A DNA stretch of 64,000 nucleotides from Paucimonas lemoignei (GTDB lineage: Bacteria; Pseudomonadota; Gammaproteobacteria; Burkholderiales; Burkholderiaceae_D), in assembly GCF_004342585.1 (NCBI RefSeq), contig NZ_SLZQ01000003.1:338561-402560 (forward strand). The letters are read 5' to 3'. The position numbers and the translations under genes are program-made. The notes beneath the pieces were generated by a model. The model was not told the origin of the DNA and made no database searches. It worked only from the letters and a program-made list of their open reading frames with translations. Below are positions 33,520 through 42,418 of this stretch, piece by piece. Within the stretch, counting starts at the first letter, position 1; every line of letters starts with the position of its first letter.

Positions 33520-34055
33520 GAAGCTTGCCATAATTTATTGCACTGAACAAGAATATGTGGCGTTTACTACCTGAAAAGGCACACATCACTCCTATCGACC
33601 TCTATCACCCCTATCCGAATTAACTTTATTGAATAAATATGCCCACATTTGCGGCGCAATATCTCCGCCAGTAAATCTTGAAATTTCTGATTTTCTTTGT
33701 TCTCAGCCTTTTCCATTCTTGTGTCAACCTCAATAGACCGACTATCAGGCAGGGCGCGGTATCTGCATCCGCCAGCTCCGCTTCCGGTCGATCTGCAGAA
33801 CGATATGTAAATAACAGGAACGTGCCGGGCGCCGCGGAGCGGCAGCTCGGTGAGGCGTGCCCGGGGTGAGTGACAAGTTAGAAATTGCGCTCATTTATAA
33901 ATTCAGTAATGAACGGAGAATTAACTGTAACGAACGCAATTACGTTCATCACCACACGTCCCCAAAAGCTGATTCTCGCCACCTACAGGCATGTACATTG
34001 CATGCTTCGCCCTCTCGACTTCTAAAACTTTTTACATGCAGGATCTGGAGAGGAT
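33520..34055. other. intergenic region, no gene supported
   Basis: A 536-bp gap between a leftward chemoreceptor and a rightward SDR gene. It is AT-richer than its surroundings near 33530-33680 and contains no frame with family similarity. One short frame starting from a TTG at 33678 has no ribosome binding site and is not called. The SDR promoter must lie here. Confidence 0.5.
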
Positions 34056-34955
34056 ATGACCACACATCTTAAAGCGCTCAACGAGCAAGTCATTGTAATC
34101 ACCGGCGCGTCCAGCGGCATTGGGCTTGCAACGGCGCAAGCCGCGGCTTCGCAAGGCGCCAAGCTAGTCCTGGCAGCGCGCAGCGAGGAAGCCTTGACGC
34201 AGATTGTCGACGACATTTCCGCTGAAGGCGGCGACGCCATGTATATCGTGGCCGATGTCGGCGACCGTCAGCAAGTGGAACGCATTGCCAGTGCCGCCCT
34301 GCAGCGCTTCGGCCGGATCGATACCTGGGTCAATGATGCAGGCGGCTCGATTTATGGCCGCCTCGACGAAGTATCCGAGCAGGATAGCCGACGCTTATTC
34401 GACACCAATTTCTGGGGCGTGGTAAACGGCTCGCTCGTGGCCCTGCCTCATTTGAAGAAGCAAGGCGGCGCCCTGATCAACGTCGGCAGCGAAGTATCCG
34501 ATGCGGTGATTCCCTTGCAAGGCATGTATGCTGCCTCCAAGCATGCCGTCAAGGGATTTACCGATGCGCTGCGCGTGGAAATCGAAGAACTGGATAAAGC
34601 ACCTGTGTCGATTACGCTGATTCAGCCTACAGCAGTCAATACGCCATTTCCGCAGCATGCGAAAAATTACATGGATCAGGAGCCAAAATTACCGGATCCG
34701 CAGATCGATCCGATAAAGGTAGCCGAGGCAATCTTGCATGCTGCTACCGAGCCGAGCCGCGATATCAAGGTCGGCACGATGTCTGTAATTAACACAACCA
34801 TGTCGAAAATCCTGCCGAGCGTTGCCGAAAAAATGGCTTCGAAGTATGCCAGCAAACAGCAATACGATGAGCCGCCGCGCGACCCGGATGGCGCCTTGTA
34901 CATTCCGGGCGGCGAAGGAAAAGTCTATGGAAGTGGCGGTCGCCTGCACCATTGA
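34056..34955 (+). CDS. short-chain dehydrogenase/reductase (SDR)
   Basis: A 299-residue classical SDR. The nucleotide motif TGASSGIG lies at 16-23, the structural motif is NDAG (93-96; NNAG is usual), and the catalytic Ser145, Tyr158 and Lys162 are in place (GSEVSD, MYAASKHAVK). Residues beyond 235 form an extra C-terminal segment (SVAEKMASKYASKQQYDEPPR), larger than in a typical 250-residue SDR. Such long SDRs reduce or oxidise unknown carbonyls with NAD(P). It lies 96 bp before the formaldehyde dehydrogenase-like gene in the same direction and may be cotranscribed. AGAGGAT precedes the ATG. Confidence 0.9.
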   Translation: MTTHLKALNEQVIVITGASSGIGLATAQAAASQGAKLVLAARSEEALTQIVDDISAEGGDAMYIVADVGDRQQVERIASAALQRFGRIDTWVNDAGGSIYGRLDEVSEQDSRRLFDTNFWGVVNGSLVALPHLKKQGGALINVGSEVSDAVIPLQGMYAASKHAVKGFTDALRVEIEELDKAPVSITLIQPTAVNTPFPQHAKNYMDQEPKLPDPQIDPIKVAEAILHAATEPSRDIKVGTMSVINTTMSKILPSVAEKMASKYASKQQYDEPPRDPDGALYIPGGEGKVYGSGGRLHH

Positions 34956-35051
34956 TCCTCGTCCGTCTTTACCTGCTTTGTGTGAAGAACTCGCCTTTGG
35001 CTTTGCGCTGACAGGCAAGTTATGTATCGGACTTCCTAAAAGGAAAACTGC

Positions 35052-36191
35052 ATGAAAGCGCTTGTATATAAAGGACCACGCCAGGTCGCCATCGAAAACG
35101 TGCCGGATGCGCGCATCGAAAAGCCAACCGATGTACTGGTCAAGATCACCACCACCAATATCTGCGGTTCGGACCTGCATATGTATGAGGGCCGCACCAG
35201 CGTCGAGGAAGGCAAGATACTGGGCCACGAGAATATGGGCATCGTGATCGAAGTCGGCAGCGCCGTCGAACGCGTCAAGGTCGGCGATCGCGTCTGCCTG
35301 CCGTTCAACATCTCCTGCGGCTTTTGCGAGAATTGCGAGCGTGGCCTGACAGGCTTTTGCCTGATCGCCAATCCCGGCAATGCCGGTGCGGCATATGGCT
35401 ATGCCGAGATGGGGCCGTACAGCGGCGGCCAGGCGGAATTGCTGCGCGTGCCCTACGCCGATTTCAATTGCCTGGTCCTGCCGCCCGATGCCGAAGAAAA
35501 GGAAAATGATTACGTATTGTTGTCGGATATTTTTCCGACCGGCTACCATGCGACCGAATTGGCAGGAATGAAGGCGGGCGACTCGGTGGTGGTATTCGGC
35601 GCCGGCCCTGTCGGCCTGATGGCGGCTTACTCGGCAATGATCAAGGGCGCCTCCAAGGTCATCGTGGTCGACCATCACAAGGACCGGCTGGCATTGGCGG
35701 AAAAGATCGGCGCGATCCCGGTCGACAATACCGACGAGTCCTGCGTGGAGCAGATCATGTCGCTCACCGATGGCCAGGGTGCAGATTGCGGCTGTGAATG
35801 CGTCGGTTACCAGTGTCACCATCACGATGGTCATGAAGTGCCGAACCTGACCATGAATAACCTGGTGAATGCGGTGCGCCCGACCGGAGGCATTGGTGTG
35901 GTCGGCGTCTTCAACCCGGAAGATCCCGGCGCGGCGGACGAGTTGGCCAAGGAAGGGAAACTCGCATTTGACTTCGGCACCTTCTTTACCAAAGGTCAGC
36001 GCATCGGCACCGGACAGGCAAATGTGAAAGCCTATAACCGCAACCTGATGAAACTGATCCACACTGGCCGTGCCAAGCCATCCATGATCATTTCCCATGA
36101 GCTGCCGCTTGAACAGGCTGTGGAAGGCTATGCCAATTTCGATGCGCGCAAGGATGGCTGGACAAAGGTCGTGCTCAAAGCGGGGAAATGA
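35052..36191 (+). CDS. fdhA: glutathione-independent formaldehyde dehydrogenase-like zinc enzyme
   Basis: A 379-residue zinc MDR close to Pseudomonas putida FdhA. Catalytic zinc ligands are Cys38 (TNICGSDLHM) and His59-Glu60 (GHE). The structural zinc is bound by Cys89, Cys92, Cys95 and Cys103. Typical FdhA segments are NPGNAGAAYGYAEMGPYSGGQAE, VPYADFN and LSDIFPTGYHA; GAGPVGLMAA is the NAD motif. A His-rich insert (HHHDGHEV) is also family-like. It would oxidise formaldehyde or other aldehydes with NAD and without glutathione. It may dispose of aldehydes, including those from sulfonate cleavage, which is an inference. GGA precedes the ATG. Confidence 0.88.
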   Translation: MKALVYKGPRQVAIENVPDARIEKPTDVLVKITTTNICGSDLHMYEGRTSVEEGKILGHENMGIVIEVGSAVERVKVGDRVCLPFNISCGFCENCERGLTGFCLIANPGNAGAAYGYAEMGPYSGGQAELLRVPYADFNCLVLPPDAEEKENDYVLLSDIFPTGYHATELAGMKAGDSVVVFGAGPVGLMAAYSAMIKGASKVIVVDHHKDRLALAEKIGAIPVDNTDESCVEQIMSLTDGQGADCGCECVGYQCHHHDGHEVPNLTMNNLVNAVRPTGGIGVVGVFNPEDPGAADELAKEGKLAFDFGTFFTKGQRIGTGQANVKAYNRNLMKLIHTGRAKPSMIISHELPLEQAVEGYANFDARKDGWTKVVLKAGK

Positions 36192-36295
36192 TCCGCTCTT
36201 CTGCGCAGAGCGCACACCGGCAGGTGACTGGCGTTGTCGCGTGCTCATTTAGCCGGTGCATTCTCCAGCCGGAGATGCCATGAAATCACGGCTCG

Positions 36296-37435
36296 CTAAT
36301 TAGCGGGCATCTGCGCGAGTTCGCCGTCGGGTGCATTCGCGAAGTTCTGGCGGCTCTGGGATATCGGCAATACGATCACGACACATAATCCCCCCTTGTC
36401 GAGATTGCGGAAGTGGATGTCGCCCTGATGGGCATCGATGATGCGCTTCGAGATTGACAGGCCCAGCCCATGCCCCTCTGCCGAGCGACTGGACCTTATG
36501 CCACGAAACGATGAATTGACATGATGATCGATCTCTATGTCAGGCACGCCTGGGCCGGTGTCGGAAACGGCGATCGTCAATCGGTCGCGCCCTGGCTCCA
36601 TTCTGGCTTCGACCGATATCGTGCTGTCGCGCGGCGTGTGTTCAATCGCATTGCGGACCACGTTCTCAATTGCCCGGCCCATCAATTCCGGACTGCCATT
36701 GATGCTCGCTCCGGTAGCAATGGAAGAGCGGATTTTTTGTCCTTTCGCTTTCCCCTCGAACCGCGCGTTTTCGACAATTTCCGTGAGGAGTTCGTCGATG
36801 CCGAACTCTTCATCCGCCATCTTCATTTCAGGCATGGTAAGCCTCGATAAGGCTAGCAGCTCACCTATCAGGCGATCAGTTCGTATGATCTCGCCATCGA
36901 TTCGCTCCAATAATTGCTCGGTTTTTTCCGGCTGCTGCCTTGCCAATCCAATCGCGACCTGCATGCGCGCCAGCGGCGAGCGTAATTCATGCGACACATC
37001 ATGAAACAGTTGCCTTTGCCCGTCTACCAACGAGGCGACTCTTCCGGCCATATGGTCGAATTCACGTAACAAATCCGCCAATTCGTCCTTGCGTCGTTCC
37101 ACGGCATCAGCGGCGGCGACCTGAAGCTGCCCGGAGGCCATGGCTCCGATCGCCGCGCGCAAACTGCGTATCGGCTTCGACAGATAGTGAGCCAGAATCG
37201 CGGCAACGATCAAGCTCGCAACCAGGTGAGCGACCAAAGGCTCGATCGGCAACAGCTTGGGGCCGCGCGGCGGCAATCGCGGAATGTCATGTTGCGGGGA
37301 ATTTGGCGCGACAAATTCGGGGCCTGCAACTTCATGCTGCCGATGCACGACTTCGATGATGAACATGACCGACATCGTGCCGAAAAGTTGTGCCACCCAA
37401 ATGGCGAAAAAAAATTTCCAGAATAAGCGCCCCAT
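36296..37435 (-). CDS. two-component sensor histidine kinase, CpxA-like
   Basis: A 379-residue membrane kinase. Helices lie at about 8-30 and 68-85, enclosing a very short periplasmic loop of about 40 residues rich in Pro, His and Arg. HAMP follows (SKPIRSLRAAIGAMASGQL), then HisKA with His149 in FHDVSHELRSPLARM, and HATPase with NVVRNAIEHTP, VSDTGPGVPDIEI and GHGLGLSISKRII. It starts 3 bp after the response regulator gene and forms a pair with it. The small sensor loop suggests envelope or membrane stress sensing, as in CpxA. Confidence 0.9.
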   Translation of the reverse strand: MGRLFWKFFFAIWVAQLFGTMSVMFIIEVVHRQHEVAGPEFVAPNSPQHDIPRLPPRGPKLLPIEPLVAHLVASLIVAAILAHYLSKPIRSLRAAIGAMASGQLQVAAADAVERRKDELADLLREFDHMAGRVASLVDGQRQLFHDVSHELRSPLARMQVAIGLARQQPEKTEQLLERIDGEIIRTDRLIGELLALSRLTMPEMKMADEEFGIDELLTEIVENARFEGKAKGQKIRSSIATGASINGSPELMGRAIENVVRNAIEHTPRDSTISVEARMEPGRDRLTIAVSDTGPGVPDIEIDHHVNSSFRGIRSSRSAEGHGLGLSISKRIIDAHQGDIHFRNLDKGGLCVVIVLPISQSRQNFANAPDGELAQMPAN

Positions 37436-37438
37436 TTC

Positions 37439-38125
37439 CTATTCCTTGACGAGTTGGTAGCCAAGCCTGTGTACTGTGCGGAGCCAGGGCGCACCTTCTT
37501 TTGACAGGCCGAGCTTGCGGCGCAGGCTGCTGATGTGCACATCGATGTTCCGGTCATAGCGGGCAAGCGAGCGCCCCAGGCCTTGCTCGGAAAGCTCGTT
37601 CTTGCTGACTGGTCGGCCTGCATTTCGCACCAATACCTCAAGCAGGCTGAATTCGGTGCTGGTCAGCTGGACGGGGCGCCCTTCCCACTCCGCTTTGCGC
37701 TGCGCCGGCCATAGGCGCAAGGGCCCGGCCACCAGCAGGGATTCCAGAGCCGCGTCGGCTGCCAGCGAATGCGTGCGGCGCAGAATCGCGCGAATTCTCG
37801 CGGTGAGTTCGCGCGGCGTACAGGGCTTGGGCACATAGTCATCCGCACCAAGCTCCAGGCCGGTAATGCGGTCCATATCATCGCCCTTGGCAGTCAACAT
37901 TAATACCGGCACCTGGCTAACAGCGCGGATCTGCCTTAATAATTCCAGGCCGTTCGTTCGAGGCATCATGATGTCGAGAATGACGATCCCATACGTCTTT
38001 GACGACACTTCATGAAAAACCGTATCGCCATCATGCAGGGCAAGGACATCGAAGCCTTCGCGCTGCAAATAGTCGGCCAGCATATGGACAAGCAAGATAT
38101 CGTCGTCGACCAATAGAATTTTCAT
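37439..38125 (-). CDS. OmpR-family response regulator, CpxR-like
   Basis: A 228-residue regulator. The receiver has Asp7/Asp8/Asp9, phosphoacceptor Asp51 (IVILDIMMPRTNG) and Lys in VPKPCTPREL. The C-terminal winged helix has LTSTEFSLLEVLVRNAGRPV and RNIDVHISSLRRKLG. It pairs with the kinase 3 bp downstream. It probably controls envelope or metal stress genes, but no target site is identified in the window. Confidence 0.92.
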   Translation of the reverse strand: MKILLVDDDILLVHMLADYLQREGFDVLALHDGDTVFHEVSSKTYGIVILDIMMPRTNGLELLRQIRAVSQVPVLMLTAKGDDMDRITGLELGADDYVPKPCTPRELTARIRAILRRTHSLAADAALESLLVAGPLRLWPAQRKAEWEGRPVQLTSTEFSLLEVLVRNAGRPVSKNELSEQGLGRSLARYDRNIDVHISSLRRKLGLSKEGAPWLRTVHRLGYQLVKE

Positions 38126-38258
38126 TCACCCTCCCTTACGAAGCGCAGCCCGTCATGCCTGCATCCACGATCTGGAAAAGAAATGGGGAAAGGCATATGG
38201 ACAGAGCTGACACTTCAACCCTCAAAGATCCACCTGCCTCTAGCCGGCGAATTATAGG

Positions 38259-39449
38259 CTAGTAAATTGTCATTTGAGAATCGCCGGCCCGTCCCTGTTC
38301 GGCTACCCAGCCCGTGACATCGAAGTTCGTCATCGCCAGCAAAAACCTTGGCTCGATTTGGCGCCACAGATATTGCCTGCCGCATTCGGCAGCATTTCTC
38401 TTCAGCCGCGGCAAATTCGCGCGCTGCGCCCAAAGCTGGCCAATTGCATTTGCAAGGCTGGTGGGGCTGCACTCAAAAACGATACCGTTATATCCGTTCG
38501 CGATATATTGGGTGTGCATGTAAATGTCGCTGGCCAGCACAGGCAGTCCCGCGGCGAGATATTCAAATATTTTTGTCGGCAGATTGAATTGCCACCAAGG
38601 CCTCTCTTCCCAAAGGAAGATACCGGCATCCATACCGTACAACATGACAGGTATCCGGTCGCCTGAAACGTGGGCGAATATAAATACATCCTGATGGATA
38701 TCGAGCTCCAGGGCGCGTTTTACACAATAGCGATATTCTTCTCCGGTAGCGCCGAGAATGCTTAGTTGAGCGACGCGGCGATCGCGGTTTGCCAATGCTA
38801 ATCCTTTAAGCAACATGTCGTAACCGCGCGTCTGGCCGACCGCAACGACATAGACCAGATTAAGGCAATTCTCCTCGGCCGGCCGGAAGGGATTACTGGC
38901 GGCACAAGAGTACTGTTCGTGCACCCCCATGTAAAAAAGCCTGACGCGCTCCGGCTTGCACCCGCGATGCAACAAGTCATGGTAATGCGCCTTGGTGACC
39001 GGCATGATCAAACTTGCGCGCCTGGCTGCGGCAAAGAAGCCCCCCGCCAGGATCGCTTTCTGCGCGAGTCGCTGCATCAATGAAGGGTTTGGCGACGGCT
39101 CGAAAAGCTGGCTTGGATGCACATTCCAGTAAAGCGCAAGCGGAATTTTCCTGAGCAGCCAGACCATGGGCGCCAATAGCGTATGCATCAGCACGACTCT
39201 GTCTGGCTGCTGCCTGTTGATCAGCCGGGCACAGGCATACAAATATTTTATCCAGTTGAGCTTCCCTTTTATATCGGGCAGCTCCAGGTAATCGACATTC
39301 GCAATACGCTGCTCTTCCTTGCATAGTGGCCCCATGCTGACGACGGTCACGCGAAATATTTTTGCCAAAGCCTCAATGCGATATAAGACGTCCGCAGACA
39401 TTGACAAGTCCCCGCGACTCCATGTCACGATAAAGCATCGGATACGCAT
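38259..39449 (-). CDS. glycosyltransferase, GT4-like
   Basis: A 396-residue GT-B fold glycosyltransferase. The N-terminal Rossmann half covers about 1-190 (TWSRGDLSMSADVLYRIEAL). The C-terminal half has VVAVGQTRGYDMLLKGLALA and the nucleotide-sugar motif FNLPTKIFEYLAAGLPVLASD with the EX7E-like region. LYWNVHPSQLFEPSPNP looks like the acceptor loop. It would transfer a sugar to a polysaccharide or lipid intermediate at the cytoplasmic membrane. No polysaccharide cluster is adjacent, so the product is unknown. AGAAGG precedes the ATG by 5 bases. Confidence 0.87.
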   Translation of the reverse strand: MRIRCFIVTWSRGDLSMSADVLYRIEALAKIFRVTVVSMGPLCKEEQRIANVDYLELPDIKGKLNWIKYLYACARLINRQQPDRVVLMHTLLAPMVWLLRKIPLALYWNVHPSQLFEPSPNPSLMQRLAQKAILAGGFFAAARRASLIMPVTKAHYHDLLHRGCKPERVRLFYMGVHEQYSCAASNPFRPAEENCLNLVYVVAVGQTRGYDMLLKGLALANRDRRVAQLSILGATGEEYRYCVKRALELDIHQDVFIFAHVSGDRIPVMLYGMDAGIFLWEERPWWQFNLPTKIFEYLAAGLPVLASDIYMHTQYIANGYNGIVFECSPTSLANAIGQLWAQRANLPRLKRNAAECGRQYLWRQIEPRFLLAMTNFDVTGWVAEQGRAGDSQMTIY

Positions 39450-39836
39450 GTTTGCCTTCTTAGATGAAATCGTTCAAGGCACACCAATCGTTTCAAGAAC
39501 CACCACAATGCAGGTGCAGTGATTGATGAAAGCCGGCCTCAGCTCAGCACAAGCAGCCTTTATGCAATCGGTACTCGATATGTAATCGGCACCAATTAGC
39601 GGACTTCAAGTGTAGATTTGAGCGATGGGCTTTTTTTGATGAAGTTCAATCTGCCAAAAAGGATAGTTGTAAAGTTTTGTAAAGGCGGACTACGTCGCAT
39701 ACAAAACCGTTTCCACCAAGTGCGGAAAAAATTGCACAGCCTGCGGGAGTCCATGAAAACAGAAATGGTCACTTCGCGGAATGAGTGCTGCCAAAGCCGG
39801 CGATATCAGACCGGTGAGAACGTCGGAATGGCGCGC
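39450..39836. other. intergenic region, no gene seen
   Basis: A 387-bp gap between two leftward genes. It holds a basic, T-start frame with no family match near 39618, which is not called, and no strong dyad. It should contain the glycosyltransferase promoter. Confidence 0.45.
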
Positions 39837-40301
39837 TTAGCGTGGGCCTGAGTGATTTCTTCTACGCGCGAGTTCGCGGTCGAGCGCATTGGCGAAGTTC
39901 TGGCGATCGGCTTGACTGAACGCTGCCGGGCCGCCGGTATCGACGCCACTGCCGCGCAGCTCTTCCATGAAGGCCCGCATCGTCAGTTGCTGGGCGATGG
40001 TGTCCTTGGTGTACCACTCGCCGCGTGGATTGAGCGGCAGCCCACCCTTTTCCAGCACCAGCGAAGCCAGGGGAATATCGCCGGTCACGACGATGTCGCC
40101 AGGACTGACGCGCGCAACGATCTCGGCGTCGGCCGCATCCGCGCCGGCCGGGACCTGGAGCGCGCGGATGAAACGCGAGCCCGGCACGCGCATCAGCTGG
40201 TTGGCAACCAGCGTGACGTTGAGCTGCAGGCGGTCTGCTACGCGGAACAAAATGTCTTTAATGACGGAGGGACAGGCGTCGGCGTCGACCCAGATGTGCA
40301 T
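39837..40301 (-). CDS. yaiI: YaiI/YqxD family (UPF0178) protein
   Basis: A 154-residue member of UPF0178 with the conserved opening [24 protein letters not shown], the motif [20 protein letters not shown], and [13 protein letters not shown]. The family is a PIN-like nuclease-fold group with conserved Asp residues (DADAC, TGDIPLA), and its function is not settled. The start at 40301 follows the family N-terminus; a longer frame to 40430 would translate the TGTCGC dyad and is rejected. The tail ([19 protein letters not shown]) is family-like. Confidence 0.88.
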   Translation of the reverse strand: MHIWVDADACPSVIKDILFRVADRLQLNVTLVANQLMRVPGSRFIRALQVPAGADAADAEIVARVSPGDIVVTGDIPLASLVLEKGGLPLNPRGEWYTKDTIAQQLTMRAFMEELRGSGVDTGGPAAFSQADRQNFANALDRELARRRNHSGPR

Positions 40302-40360
40302 GGCGAATTCGATGAAATCAGCAGGATGACTGATTGTAACCGGAAGCCGTCTGTAGGATG

Positions 40361-40379
40361 TGTCGCACAAAGTGCGACA
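40361..40379. promoter_or_regulatory. dyad TGTCGCAC-AAA-GTGCGACA upstream of yaiI
   Basis: Perfect 8-bp arms around AAA lie 60-78 bp before the yaiI start. The half-site TGTCGC matches the tau operator, but spacing is longer (19 versus 16 bp). It may be an operator or a leader hairpin. Confidence 0.45.
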
Positions 40380-40756
40380 TCGATTGGTTTGGCCTGCTCG
40401 GCACTGGCCGAATGACCAGTCGATTGACATCGCTCCTTAAGCTTGGCCTAAGATTTGAGTAATATATTTTTCATGGAACTAGCTGCACAAAAAAACAGCA
40501 ATGAACTTCGATGCCAATCTCAAACGCATCGATTCGCATAGCGATACAAAGTTCTTGCAATGGAGACAATCAAACTTCATTTCATGCCGGTGGATTAAGC
40601 GTTGGCTTTACGACCTTCACGCGAATTCATCTTATCCATTCCGGGCTCAGTTGGCTAACACAATGCTGCCATCGTAACGCGAGCTCGCACATCATAACAA
40701 GAGCGAAAAGCCGTTTTTTCTAACCACGCCATCCTGGCTATATTGGAGAGAGACCT
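40380..40756. other. intergenic region upstream of the depolymerase
   Basis: A 377-bp stretch between yaiI and the secreted esterase. It contains TTGACA at about 40424 and TAATAT near 40460, but not at usual spacing. A 70-codon frame at 40511 lacks a ribosome binding site and protein-like composition. Confidence 0.45.
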
Positions 40757-42001
40757 ATGCTTGCAAAGCAAATCAAGAAAGCCAATTCACGTTCCACCTT
40801 GTTGAGAAAAAGTTTGTTATTCGCAGCGCCGATAATATTGGCTGTGAGCTCTTCGTCAGTGTACGCATTGACGCAGGTATCCAACTTCGGCACCAACCCC
40901 GGCAACCTGCAGATGTTCAAGCATGTGCCATCGGGTATGCCTGCCAATGCGCCTCTGGTGGTGGCATTGCATGGCTGTACGCAGACTGCCGCCGCTTATG
41001 AGGCATCCGGCTGGTCTGCATTGGGAAACACACATAAATTCTATGTGGTCTATCCCCAGCAGCAGAGCGGCAACAATTCCAACAAGTGCTTCAACTGGTT
41101 CGAGCCGGGCGACATTACGCGCGGCCAGGGCGAAGCGCTGTCGATCAAGCAAATGGTCGACAACATGAAGGCCAACCATAGCATCGACCCGAGCCGCGTC
41201 TATGTGACGGGCTTGTCGGCCGGCGCGTTCATGACAACCGTCATGGCGGCAACTTACCCTGACGTCTTTGCCGGCGCGGCGCCCATTGCGGGCGGCCCAT
41301 ACAAGTGCGCGACTTCCATGACCAGCGCCTTCACCTGCATGAGCCCGGGCGTGGACAAGACTCCGGCTGCGTGGGGCGACCTGGCACGTGGCGGCTATAG
41401 CGGCTATAACGGTCCGAAGCCTAAGATCTCGATCTGGCATGGCTCTTCCGACTACACGGTGGCGCCGGCAAACCAGAACGAAACCGTGGAACAGTTCACC
41501 AACTACCATGGCATCGATCAAACGCCGGACGTCAGCGATACCGTCGGCGGCTTCCCGCACAAGGTTTATAAGAGCGCTAACGGCACGCCATTGGTCGAGA
41601 CTTACACCATTACCGGCATGGGCCATGGCACGCCTGTCGACCCCGGCACCGGCGCCAACCAGTGTGGCACGGCCGGCGCGTATATCCTGGATGTGAACGT
41701 TTGCTCGAGCTACTACATCGGCCAATTCTTCGGCATCATCGGTGGAGGCGGCACGACTACGACCACGACGTCGGGCAACGTCACCACCACAACGGCAGCC
41801 ACCACGACGACGACCACGGCAACGCAAGGCTATACGCAAACAACCAGCGCCACCGTCACCAACCATTATGTTGCGGGCCGCATCAATGTGACCCAATACA
41901 ATGTGCTGGGCGCGCGTTATGGCTACGTTACCACCATCCCCCTGTATTACTGCCCATCGCTTAGCGGCTGGACTGATAAAGCAAACTGCAGTCCCATCTA
42001 A
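40757..42001 (+). CDS. secreted PHB-depolymerase-family esterase with Thr-rich linker
   Basis: A 414-residue exported enzyme. A Sec signal peptide (about 1-38, ending SSSVYA) precedes the catalytic domain (about 40-330) with the lipase box GLSAGAF (Ser154), Asp232 and His290, plus the oxyanion HGCTQTAA. A Thr-rich linker follows at about 333-356. The short C-terminal domain (HYVAGRINVTQYNVLGARYG, then YYCPSLSGWTDKANC) resembles the PHB substrate-binding piece of type 1 depolymerases. It would hydrolyse extracellular poly(3-hydroxybutyrate) or another ester polymer. A good GGAGAGAGACC precedes the ATG. It is alone in its unit. Confidence 0.9.
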   Translation: MLAKQIKKANSRSTLLRKSLLFAAPIILAVSSSSVYALTQVSNFGTNPGNLQMFKHVPSGMPANAPLVVALHGCTQTAAAYEASGWSALGNTHKFYVVYPQQQSGNNSNKCFNWFEPGDITRGQGEALSIKQMVDNMKANHSIDPSRVYVTGLSAGAFMTTVMAATYPDVFAGAAPIAGGPYKCATSMTSAFTCMSPGVDKTPAAWGDLARGGYSGYNGPKPKISIWHGSSDYTVAPANQNETVEQFTNYHGIDQTPDVSDTVGGFPHKVYKSANGTPLVETYTITGMGHGTPVDPGTGANQCGTAGAYILDVNVCSSYYIGQFFGIIGGGGTTTTTTSGNVTTTTAATTTTTTATQGYTQTTSATVTNHYVAGRINVTQYNVLGARYGYVTTIPLYYCPSLSGWTDKANCSPI

Positions 42002-42418
42002 GTGAAGTAGCGTTTTACTTCCTTGCCGGCTCGCGTTCTTCCACGAAGATCGTGAGCCGGGCAGCGGACCGCCTGATCAATTCGGGCGGTCTGCTTGTCC
42101 CCTTCTTTTCCCCTACGACCACGCAAAAGCTTCCTGGCGGAAGTATTTCTCGAATTCGCCAAAAGTTGACGACAGCGTCGCTGCGTTCAGCGTCCAGCAT
42201 CCATGCTCCGGGACCGTTAATCATCGTCTGCTGCAATTGTTGATGCTGTCGCCCTGCCGCGCAGCAAACGGCGAAATCGAACTATTTTCTCTTTCTGAAG
42301 TTCAAATTAGTGAATGTTTGCCAATGGCTCAATAGCAAGCGGCCAGGCTTGGCGGCTGTGCGCAGATTGTCGTATCCACTCTGCCACGTCCTTGTAGGCT
42401 AATCACTGGGGAAAGCGG
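42002..42418. other. intergenic region with possible hairpin
   Basis: A 417-bp gap. CCGGCTC (42026-42032) and GAGCCGG (42054-42060), with inner CTTC/GAAG, form an imperfect hairpin 25 bp after the depolymerase stop that may end its transcript. No T run follows. No gene is supported. Confidence 0.45.

Noticed and set aside
33678..33869. A 63-codon plus-strand frame with a hydrophobic start
   Set aside because: It begins at TTG without a ribosome binding site and its second half is low-complexity.
34689..36248. A 519-codon minus-strand frame opposite the SDR and fdhA genes
   Set aside because: Both plus-strand genes have intact catalytic motifs; the opposite frame reflects codon bias.
40424..40465. 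TTGACA and TAATAT as a promoter for the depolymerase
   Set aside because: The two boxes are about 30 bp apart, far from the usual 16-18 bp.
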